NCBI RefSeq assembly: GCF_004217315.1
Contig: NZ_SGWR01000001.1
Coordinates: 310,001-374,000 of the forward strand
Reading direction: 5' to 3'
DNA: 64,000 nucleotides
From: Corticibacter populi
GTDB taxonomy: Bacteria > Pseudomonadota > Gammaproteobacteria > Burkholderiales > Burkholderiaceae_C
The notes below the pieces were generated by a model, which worked only from the letters and a program-made list of their open reading frames with translations, had not been told where the DNA came from and did no database searches. The number at the start of each line of letters is the position of its first letter. The first letter of the stretch is position 1. Position numbers and translations under genes: made by a program. Positions 16,725-24,900 of this stretch are shown here, piece by piece.

Positions 16725-18074
16725 ATGTCAGATCATGCCGACGTCATCCGTTTTTGCCTCGCTGCCGGTCCGGTCGGTGCATCGCAACTGATTGAAAAAG
16801 CAAGGATCAGCCAGCCAACCCTGTCACGCACCTTGCGTCAGATGGACTCGGAGATCGTCCGCATCGGGGCCGCCAGATCCATTCAATATGCCTTGCGCGA
16901 TGCGCGGCGTGGTCTGCCGGACATGCCCGTTTACCGGGTTGATGCCGACGGGCGCTTGCACCTGCTGGGCATTTTGGTGCCGGTGCTGCCGGAGGGCTTC
17001 GTCATGCAGCAAGACGACGGGCGCACGCTGCACAGCGATGGCCTGCCGTGGTGGCTGCTGGACATGCGCCCCCAGGGCTACCTGGGGCGAGCCTGGGTGG
17101 CCCGCCATGCCGGTGCGCTCGGCTTGCCGGCGCGCATCGTCGATTGGAGCGACGCCCATGCCCTGCGGGCCTTGCTGGCACACGGGCATGACAGCGTGGG
17201 CAACCTGGTGCTGGGCGAAACCGCACGCCAATCGTTTCTGACGCAGCCGCTGCCGACGGCCATTGCGCAGGCCGACAAACCTGCCGCCTATGCCCGACTG
17301 GCCCGTGAAGCCGCGCAGGGTGGTCTGGCCGGCTCTTCGGCGGGCGGGGAGCAGCCGAAGTTCAGCACCTACGCGCAGACCGCGCAGGGGCCGCGGCACG
17401 TTCTCGTCAAGTTCAGTGAAGGCGAGGGCGGCCCGGTGACGGAACGCTGGCGCGATTTGCTGCTGGCAGAGCACCATGCGCTGCAAACCCTGGCGCAGGC
17501 GGGGGTGCCTGCCGCTGCCAGCCAACTGCTGGACCATGGCGGCCAGCGCTTTCTGGAAGTGGATCGCTTTGATCGTGTCGGCCCGCTGGGGCGGCGCGGC
17601 CTGCTCTCGCTGGCTGCACTGGATGCGGAGTTCGTCGGCAACGCGCCGGCGGGCTGGCCCGGCTGCGTCAAGGCGCTGGCGGCGGGCGGCCACATCCGGG
17701 CCGAAGCCGTGCAGGGCGCCGCCTTGCTGTGGGCCTTCGGCACGCTGATCGGCAACACCGACATGCACACCGGCAATCTCTCGTTTCTCACGGAACACGG
17801 CAGACCCTACGCCCTGGCGCCCGCCTATGACATGACGCCGATGGCCTTCGCGCCCCGCAGTGGCGGCGGCCTGCCCGATGCGCTGGCACCGGCGCAGCTC
17901 CATGCCGATGTGCCGAACCGTACCTGGCGGCAGGCCGGGGAACTCGCGCAGACCTTCCTGGCCCGGTTGGAGCGGGAAACCGGCTTCAGCCAGCGCTTTG
18001 CGCCTTGCATTGCCGCCCTGCAGAGGCATATGGCACTGGCTGCCGAGCAGATTGGCCGGCTGGCCGTGGTTTGA
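16725..18074 (+). CDS. yjjJ: HipA-like serine/threonine kinase with fused N-terminal winged helix (YjjJ/HipH type)
   Basis: Kinase toxin-like protein of 449 residues. Residues about 5-60 look like a winged helix-turn-helix (ISQPTLSRTLRQMDSEIVRIG), and the rest is the HipA kinase fold: glycine-rich loop GSSAGGEQPKF (203-213), ATP lysine in LVKF (227-230), catalytic loop GNTDMHTGNLSF (343-354) and metal-binding AYDMTPM (367-373). The length and fusion match Escherichia coli YjjJ (HipH), a solitary HipA relative with no separate HipB antitoxin. No antitoxin gene flanks it here. It is divergent from msrP and convergent with slyX. Confidence 0.88.
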   Translation: MSDHADVIRFCLAAGPVGASQLIEKARISQPTLSRTLRQMDSEIVRIGAARSIQYALRDARRGLPDMPVYRVDADGRLHLLGILVPVLPEGFVMQQDDGRTLHSDGLPWWLLDMRPQGYLGRAWVARHAGALGLPARIVDWSDAHALRALLAHGHDSVGNLVLGETARQSFLTQPLPTAIAQADKPAAYARLAREAAQGGLAGSSAGGEQPKFSTYAQTAQGPRHVLVKFSEGEGGPVTERWRDLLLAEHHALQTLAQAGVPAAASQLLDHGGQRFLEVDRFDRVGPLGRRGLLSLAALDAEFVGNAPAGWPGCVKALAAGGHIRAEAVQGAALLWAFGTLIGNTDMHTGNLSFLTEHGRPYALAPAYDMTPMAFAPRSGGGLPDALAPAQLHADVPNRTWRQAGELAQTFLARLERETGFSQRFAPCIAALQRHMALAAEQIGRLAVV

Positions 18075-18096
18075 AATGGCTTGCCGCACTTCAAAC
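18069..18096. terminator. Possible bidirectional hairpin between yjjJ and slyX
   Basis: A seven-base inverted repeat, GTTTGAA at 18069-18075 and TTCAAAC at 18090-18096 with a 14-base loop, spans the end of the kinase gene and the gap to the convergent slyX. No strong U-run follows, so terminator activity is uncertain. Confidence 0.3.
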
Positions 18097-18111
18097 TGAG
18101 TCATTCGGTCT

Positions 18112-18360
18112 TCAGTAATGCGGCGGCAGTTCGTCGCGCGGGTCGCGCGGCGCTTCATTGCCGGGGCTGGCCTGCATCTGCTGCAGGCGCTGCACGTGTG
18201 CGCTCAATGCCTCAATTTGCGCCTGCTGCCGATAGACGAGCAGGTTGAGCTGTTCCAGCAAGTCTTCGCTGTAGCTCAGCTTGATTTCAATGTCGGTCAG
18301 ACGGGTCTCGGCCTGCTGCTGAAAGGCATCGGTTGACTGGGGGCGCTGCGCATCGGACAT
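18112..18360 (-). CDS. slyX: SlyX family protein
   Basis: Small coiled-coil protein of 82 residues. The core ETRLTDIEIKLSYSEDLLEQLN and the following LVYRQQAQIEAL are the SlyX signature; the C-terminus PRDELPPHY ends in the family's typical PPHY. A GAAGGA site precedes ATG 18360. The function of SlyX is unknown in any organism; the heptad pattern suggests self-association. The open frame continues upstream but only through the palindromic repeat. Confidence 0.92.
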   Translation of the reverse strand: MSDAQRPQSTDAFQQQAETRLTDIEIKLSYSEDLLEQLNLLVYRQQAQIEALSAHVQRLQQMQASPGNEAPRDPRDELPPHY

Positions 18361-18430
18361 GTCGGGTCCTTCGTGTGGATCAGGGACGGTATTGTGATGC
18401 GGCTTGCAAGCCGGAAGGGCGAAGTCTGAT

Positions 18431-18612
18431 CTCAGAACCTGTTCACGATCTTTTCGCGGGCCACGTTGCCCCGGCGAGGATTTGCCACACCGCAGCGCGC
18501 GCCTGCCGGGACAACCCGACGGGCAGGAGGTCAAAAACGCACCGGGCAGCGCTGCCCACTGCACTTTTGACCTCTCGCGTGACCCATGAAAAGATCGTGC
18601 ATAGGTTCTCAG
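18431..18612. repeat. 182-bp palindromic, MITE-like repeat element
   Basis: Terminal inverted repeats of 35 bp lie at 18431-18465 and 18578-18612 and agree at 29 of 35 positions; the conserved core reads CACGATCTTTTC. A second, central palindrome of 24 plus 24 bases (18527-18550 and 18551-18574, 20 of 24 pairs) is nested inside and would form a long hairpin. No reading frame within it resembles a protein and no clear target-site duplication is seen. It lies between the divergent slyX and YebC-family genes. Mobility is inferred only from the structure. Confidence 0.7.
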
Positions 18613-18730
18613 GCGCCGCGCCGCGCGTATACACTCATCCCCGGCTATCCGACCGGCGGCTGCGGCGCACCGTTGCACGGATTCATCCGCAGCAACCCCG
18701 CTGCGACCACCCAAACAAGGACACGCAGCC

Positions 18731-19435
18731 ATGGGCGCGCAATGGAAAGCAAAGGGCAAGGCACTGGTCGCCGATGCCAAGGGAAAACTGTTCGGCAAAC
18801 TCGTCAAGGAAATCACCGTCGCCGCCCGCATGGGCGGTGGCGACCCGACCGGCAACTCGCGCCTGCGCATGGCGATCGAGGCGGCGCGCAAGGCGTCGAT
18901 GCCCAAGGACACGCTGGAGCGCGCCATCAAGAAGGGCTCGGGTGCCGGGGCCGATGCCGTCAATTACTCCACCGTGCTGTTCGAAGGCTATGCGCCGCAC
19001 CGCGTGCCGGTGATGGTCGAATGCCTGACCGACAACCCCAACCGGACTGCGCCGAACATGCGCGTGTGCTTCCGCAAGGGCCAGCTCACCGCCGTCGCCT
19101 GGGATTTCGACTACGTCGGCATGGTCGAAGGCGAGCCGGAAAATGGTGCAGACGTGGAGCTCGCCGCCATCGAAGCGGGAGCCCAGGACTTCGAGCCGGG
19201 TGAGGAAGAGGGCGTGACGCTGTTCCTCACCGAACCGACCGACCTCGACGCCGTCAGCAAGGCGCTGCCCGAGCATGGCATCAAAGTCTTGTCGGCCAAA
19301 CTGGGCTACAAGGCGAAGAACCCGGTCAGCATGGGCAGCCTGTCGGCAGAGGCGCAGGAAGAGGTGCAGGACTTCCTGGCCGGGATCGAGAACGATGACG
19401 ACGTGCAGAACGTGTACGTGGGCCTGGTGGACTGA
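18731..19435 (+). CDS. YebC/PmpR (TACO1) family DNA-binding regulator
   Basis: Cytoplasmic protein of 234 residues in the YebC/PmpR family. The N-terminus ([23 protein letters not shown]) and the segment [39 protein letters not shown] (split here over its first helices) are diagnostic, and the acidic C-terminus [11 protein letters not shown] is also typical. Members act as transcription regulators or as translation factors that relieve ribosome stalling. The first residue motif MGAQWKAK, rather than the MAGHSKW of typical YebC, points to the shorter YeeN-like branch. Confidence 0.9.
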   Translation: MGAQWKAKGKALVADAKGKLFGKLVKEITVAARMGGGDPTGNSRLRMAIEAARKASMPKDTLERAIKKGSGAGADAVNYSTVLFEGYAPHRVPVMVECLTDNPNRTAPNMRVCFRKGQLTAVAWDFDYVGMVEGEPENGADVELAAIEAGAQDFEPGEEEGVTLFLTEPTDLDAVSKALPEHGIKVLSAKLGYKAKNPVSMGSLSAEAQEEVQDFLAGIENDDDVQNVYVGLVD

Positions 19436-19655
19436 CGCAGCGCGCACCGCACGGGCGCGCGCAGGTTCAGCCGTGTCCATCCGCGATCGATGGATCCTTG
19501 TTGAATTGGGCGATGGCAGTGTTCAAGGTCTTGCCACGTAGCCGCATGCGTCAGCTTGCGCAGCAATCTCAAAGCGCCAACCTTGGGTGCCGCATATGCG
19601 GATCACCGGTCTGGCGATAGCGAGCAGATTGCATCAAGCAATGGGGCGGGGAAAA

Positions 19656-19678
19656 GATGCGCCACAAGGGGGCGCATC
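19656..19678 (-). terminator. Rho-independent terminator of the FKBP gene
   Basis: A perfect eight-base stem, GATGCGCC at 19656-19663 and GGCGCATC at 19671-19678, has a seven-base loop. Read on the minus strand the stem is followed by TTTTCCCC, which fits termination of the FKBP transcript. The rest of the 274-bp gap 19436-19709 holds nothing else recognised. Confidence 0.6.
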
Positions 19679-19709
19679 GCCAGACCTTGTCTCTTGACAG
19701 CGTCTCCTG

Positions 19710-20066
19710 TCAGTGCGCGTCCAGCAGCTCGACGTCGAACTTGAGCGTGGCGTTGGGCGGAATCACGCCGCCCGCACCGCGTGCGCCATAGCCCAGCTCG
19801 GCGGGGATGATCAGCGTGCGCTGGCCACCGATCTTCATGCCGGCCACGCCTTCATCCCAGCCCTTGATCACATGCCCGGCGCCGAGCGGAAACGCAAACG
19901 GCTGGCCACGGTCGCGGCTGGAATCGAACTTGGCGCCTTGCTGGCCATCGTTGAACAGCCAGCCGGTGTAGTGCACATGCACGTGCTGGCCGGGCTGGGC
20001 TTCTGCGCCGGTGCCGACCTGGGTGTCTTCGTACTGCAGGCCGGAAGCGGTGGTGGTGAGAGGCAT
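19710..20066 (-). CDS. FKBP-type peptidyl-prolyl cis-trans isomerase
   Basis: Single-domain FKBP of 118 residues that speeds proline isomerisation in protein folding. Conserved pocket motifs are visible: VHYTGWL, FDSSRDRGQPFAFPLGAGHVI (first half), GWDEGVAGMKIGGQRTL and IPAELGYGARG, ending FDVELLDA. There is no signal peptide, so it is cytoplasmic. AAGGAG precedes ATG 20066. The frame is open upstream, but the extra residues have no family similarity. Confidence 0.95.
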   Translation of the reverse strand: MPLTTTASGLQYEDTQVGTGAEAQPGQHVHVHYTGWLFNDGQQGAKFDSSRDRGQPFAFPLGAGHVIKGWDEGVAGMKIGGQRTLIIPAELGYGARGAGGVIPPNATLKFDVELLDAH

Positions 20067-20255
20067 GGAATCTCCTTGGGTGCGATGGATCGACCCGGCA
20101 GTGTAATGGCTGCGCGCCGCGCGATCCGCCTTCCTATCCCACAGCGCTGCTCGCAGCGCTGCCTGAAAGGCGAGCATCAGTCGATCGGTTGCCGGGTGTG
20201 TGCGGCAACAGCAACCTCCGTGAAAAGAAGCAGGATTCGGCCAACTGCGCGCGTT

Positions 20256-21668
20256 CTAAAGCAAGCGCGCTTTGACGCTTTTGCCCTTGACGCGGCCGCT
20301 GTTGAGCTTGCTGACCGCCTGACTGGCGATATCGCGCGCCACGGCCACGTAGGTGGAGAAGTCGTTCACGCTGATCTTGCCGATTTGTTCTTTGGCGTAG
20401 CCAAAGTCGCGCGTCATCGCGCCCAGCACGTCACCGGCGCGGATTTTCTCCTTGCGCCCGCCGCTGATCTGGATGGTGCGCATGGCCGGGACCATTGGCG
20501 CGTTTGACGCGGGCTTCAAATCCGTCAACGGGTGCCATTCCGATTCGCGCCCTTGCAACTCTTCGATGCGGCCGACCGAGCCCATCTCGTCCATGCTGGC
20601 GAGGCTGAGCGCCAGCCCTTCGGCATCGCCACGGCCAGTGCGGCCAATGCGGTGGATGTGCACTTCGGCATCGGGCGTGGTGTCCACGTTGATCACCGCC
20701 TCCAGGTTCGCAATGTCCAGCCCGCGCGCAGCCACGTCGGTGGCCACCAGCACGCTGCAACTGCGGTTGGCAAATTGCACCAGCACCTCGTCGCGCTCGC
20801 GCTGCTCCAGCTCGCCGAACAAGGCCAGGGCGCTGATGCCTTGCGCCTGCAGCACCGCCACCAAGTCGCGGCATTGCTGCTTGGTGTTGCAAAACGCGAT
20901 GCAGGAGTCGGGGCGGAAGTGCAGCAGCAATTGCGAGACGGCATGCAGGCGCTCGCTCTCCTTCACCTCATACCAGCGCTGCGCAATCTTGTGCGCGCTG
21001 TGCTGCGCCGCCACCTTGACGGTTTGCGGCTGGCGCATGAAGCGCGCGGCCAGTTCCACAATGCCATCCGGGTACGTGGCCGAAAACAGCAGGGTTTGCC
21101 GCTCGGCCGGGCACTGGCTGGCGACTTTGGTGATGTCGTCATGGAAGCCCATGTCCAGCATGCGGTCGGCTTCATCCAGCACCAAAGTGTTGAGCGCGGC
21201 CAGATCAATCGCGCCGCGCTCCAGCAAATCCATCACCCGGCCGGGCGTGCCGACGATGATGTGCGCGCCGTTTTCAAGAGAAGCGATCTGGTTGCGCGCG
21301 GGCACGCCTCCATAGACGGTCACGACCTTGATGTTTTCCTCCGACCGTGCCAGGCGTCGGATTTCGGTCGCCACCTGGTCGGCCAGCTCGCGCGTTGGGC
21401 ACAGCACCAGGGCCTGCACCGCAAACCAGCGCGGGTTGAGCCGTGCCAGCAAGGCCAGGCCAAATGCCGCCGTCTTGCCGCTGCCGGTGCTGGCCTGGGC
21501 GATCACATCCTTGCCCTGCAAGGCCAGCGGCAGGCTGGCCGCCTGGATGGGCGTCATCTGCGTATAGCCCAATTGCTGCAAGTTGGCTTGCATGGCGGTG
21601 CCCAGTTGCAGGTGGGTGAATGAGGCCGCATCCGCTAACGGGGTGGAATTTTTCGTGGTTTCGTTCAT
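20256..21668 (-). CDS. dbpA: ATP-dependent RNA helicase DbpA
   Basis: DEAD-box helicase of 470 residues. The Q motif region (MTPIQAASLP) is followed by Walker A ASTGSGKTA (59-67), PTRELA (91-96), DEAD (165-168), SAT (196-198), and HRIGRTGR in the second RecA lobe. The C-terminal 75 residues match the DbpA RNA-binding domain (IRAGDVLGAMTRDFG), which targets hairpin 92 of 23S rRNA, so the role is late assembly of the large ribosomal subunit. Transcribed alone on the minus strand. Confidence 0.95.
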   Translation of the reverse strand: MNETTKNSTPLADAASFTHLQLGTAMQANLQQLGYTQMTPIQAASLPLALQGKDVIAQASTGSGKTAAFGLALLARLNPRWFAVQALVLCPTRELADQVATEIRRLARSEENIKVVTVYGGVPARNQIASLENGAHIIVGTPGRVMDLLERGAIDLAALNTLVLDEADRMLDMGFHDDITKVASQCPAERQTLLFSATYPDGIVELAARFMRQPQTVKVAAQHSAHKIAQRWYEVKESERLHAVSQLLLHFRPDSCIAFCNTKQQCRDLVAVLQAQGISALALFGELEQRERDEVLVQFANRSCSVLVATDVAARGLDIANLEAVINVDTTPDAEVHIHRIGRTGRGDAEGLALSLASMDEMGSVGRIEELQGRESEWHPLTDLKPASNAPMVPAMRTIQISGGRKEKIRAGDVLGAMTRDFGYAKEQIGKISVNDFSTYVAVARDIASQAVSKLNSGRVKGKSVKARLL

Positions 21669-21982
21669 GCCACATTATCCAGGGCTTGTGGCGCAGCGCC
21701 GACCATGCGAGACGGTGAAAAGCACGCAGTTTTTCCGTGTAGGCGGCTTGTCTGATCACGCATGCCAGCGCAGTGCAGTTGGAGGAGCCGGTGGGGCGGC
21801 AGATCTGAAATGATGAAGGGGTTGCGGACCTGCCATGCCGGGCAGTTGCCTGTCTGGATGAAGCGGACCAAGGGGGGGCAGCGGTTGCGAATGCAGGCTG
21901 TATGCGCGTGGCACCGGTCACACGCGCAACGGGAGTGGTTCACATTCGTTCATGTTCCAAGGAAGGCATCCTCGAGTCGCCA
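21669..21982. other. Intergenic stretch between dbpA and uvrA, nothing recognised
   Basis: This 314-base gap lies between two minus-strand genes. Short open frames occur on both strands but none has a ribosome site or resembles a protein family. No clear U-tailed hairpin was found for the UvrA transcript. The dbpA promoter must lie here. Confidence 0.5.
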
Positions 21983-24900
21983 CTACCGGCTCAACACTGG
22001 CGCAATCGCCTGCCCCGTGAAGGTGCCCTTCGTCACCACATCCTCTGGCGTACCTGCTGCCACGATCCGGCCGCCGTTCTTGCCGCCTTCCGGCCCGAGG
22101 TCGATGATCCAGTCGGCCTCGGCAATCACATCCAGGTCGTGCTCGATGACGATCACGCTGTGGCCGCCATTCACCAGTCGGTGTAGCACATGGATGAGCT
22201 TTTCCACATCCGCCATGTGCAAACCAACAGTAGGTTCGTCCAGCACATACAGCGTGTGCGGCTGCTTGTTGCCGCGGCGGGTCACGTCGTCACGCACCTT
22301 GGTGAGTTCGGTCACCAGCTTGATGCGCTGGGCTTCGCCGCCCGAGAGCGTGGGGCTGGGCTGGCCGAGCGTCAGGTAGCCCAGGCCCACGTCCTTGAGC
22401 AGTTGCAGCGGGTGGGCGATGGTGGGCATGCTGGAGAAGAAGCCCACCGCATCGTCCACCTCCATGGTCAGCACTTCGCCGATGTTCTTGCCGCGCCAGG
22501 TGACCGACAGCGTCTCGGGGTTGAAGCGCGCGCCGTGGCAGACCTCGCAGGGCACTTTCACGTCGGGCAGAAAGCTCATCTCGATGGTGCGCATGCCCTG
22601 GCCTTCACAGGCGGGGCAGCGGCCTTCGCCGGTGTTGAAGGAGAAGCGGCTGGCGCTGTAGCCGCGCGCCTTGGCTTCGAGCGTGTCGGCGAACAGTTTG
22701 CGCACGGTGTCCCAGAAGCCGATGTAGGTGGCCGGGCAGCTGCGCGGGGTCTTGCCGATGGGGGTCTGGTCGACCTCCAGCACGCGGTCGATGTGTTCGG
22801 TGCCGAGCAGGCCCTTGAGGTGCTGCAGTTGCGCGCCGACGCCGGATTGCGCCAGCGCTTCGCGACCGGCGCGGGTGGATTGCTCGCCAACGACACGCGC
22901 GACGTTGGCCAGCAGCACGTCGCGTGCCAGCGTGGACTTGCCCGAGCCGGAGACCCCGGTGATGGCAACCAGCCGGCCCAGCGGCACCCAGGCATCGACG
23001 CCCTGCAGATTGTGCAGCGCAGCGCCCTTGAGGGTGAGCGCGGGCATGCCGGGAGAGACGGGCAGGCGCGGCTGGAACGGGTGGCGCATGGCCTGGCGCA
23101 GGTACTTGCCGGTGATGGAGTCCGGGTTGTGCGCAACCTCTTCGGGCCTGCCTTCGGCGACGATGGTGCCGCCGCGCACACCGGCACCGGGGCCGACGTC
23201 GATCAGGTGGTCGGCATGGCGGATGGTGTCCTCGTCGTGCTCGACGACGACCAGCGTGTTGCCTTTGTGGGCGAGGTCGTGCAGCGCGGCCAGCAGGATC
23301 TGGTTGTCGCGCGCGTGCAGGCCGATGGTGGGTTCGTCCAGCACGTAGCACACGCCCTGCAGGTTGCTGCCGAGCTGCGCGGCCAGTCGGATGCGCTGGG
23401 CCTCGCCGCCCGAGAGGGTGGGGGCGCCACGGTCCAGCGTCAGGTAGCCCAGGCCAACCTGTTCGAGGAACTGCAGGCGCGAGCGGATTTCGGGAATCAG
23501 GTCGCGCGCCACTTCGGCTTCGCGGCCTGTTAGCGCCAGTGCGTCGAACCAGGCGCGCAGGTCGGTGACGGACAGGCGCGCCAGTTCGGTGATGGCGACC
23601 TCGTGAAAGCGCACGGCGCGGGCCGTGGCGTTGAGGCGCGTGCCCTGGCAGCTGGGGCAGGCGGCATCGCCCACGCCTTCGGCATCGGGCTCCTCGAAGC
23701 TGCGTTCACGGCCGCGGTTGTCATCCTGCGGGGCGGAGTCGTCCAGTGCCTTGCGCTGTTCGCGCGTCAAGGCCACGCCGGTGCCCACGCAGTCCGGGCA
23801 CCAGCCGTGCTTGCTGTTGTAGGAGAAGAGGCGCGGGTCCAGCTCCGGGTAGGAGGTGTGGCAGACCGGGCAGGCGCGCAGCGTGGAGTAGGTTTCCACC
23901 CGGCCGATGCCCAGCGTGGGCCGGTCGTCCTCCAGCGCCTCGGAGAGGCCATCCATGCCGCTGATGACCTGGAGCACGCCCTTGCCGTGCTCCAGCGCCT
24001 TGGCGACCTGCTCGCGCAGCAGCGCCTCGTGCTCGGGCCGCACGTCCAGGCTGAAGACGGGCAGCTCGATGCGGTGTTCCTTGTAGCGGTCCAGCTTTGG
24101 GAAGGGGTTGGTGGGTACGAAGCTGCCGTCCACGCGCAGGTGCGTGTGGCCGCGCTGGCGGGCCCATTCGGCGATCTCGGTGTAAATGCCCTTGCGGTCG
24201 GTCACCAGGGGCGCCAGCAGGCCGACGTGCTGACCGCGGTAGTGGCGCAGGATGTGGGCAACGATGGTGTCGGGCGACTGCGGCTGCACGGCGGCATCGT
24301 CGTGCACGCAGTGCTGTACGCCGAGCTTGACGTAGAGCAGACGCAGGTAGTGCCAGATCTCTGTGGCGGTGCCCACGGTGCTCTTGCGGCCGCCGCGCGA
24401 GAGGCGCTGCTCGATGGCCACGGTGGGTGGAATGCCGTGCACGGCATCCACATCCGGTCGGCTGGCCGGCTGCACGATGCTGCGTGCATAGGCGTTGAGC
24501 GATTCGAGGTAGCGCCGCTGGCCTTCGGAAAACAGGATGTCGAAGGCCAGCGTGGATTTGCCCGAGCCCGAGACGCCGGTGATGACGTTGAACTGCCCGC
24601 GCGGGATGTTGACGCTGAGGTTCTTCAGGTTGTGCTCGCGCGCGTGGACGATGGCGATTTCCTGCGGCGGCGGACTGGCCGGGCGCTGGTACTCGGCGAT
24701 GACTTCGCGCACTTCCACCAGTTCCTGCTCCAGCTCGATGGCGGTGCGGGCCGGGTTCATGGTGGCGGCATAGTCGCGCAAGGCCTGCGCGGTGTAGGAC
24801 GTCTCGTGCCCTGCCACCTGTTCCGGCGAGCCCTGCACGACGATGGCGCCGCCGGCATCACCGGCATCGGGGCCGAGGTCGATGAGCCAGTCGGCCGCGC

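Noticed and set aside
20188-20209. Hairpin GTTGCCG/CGGCAAC after dbpA as a terminator
   Set aside because: Seven-base stem without a U-run on the dbpA strand; too weak to call.
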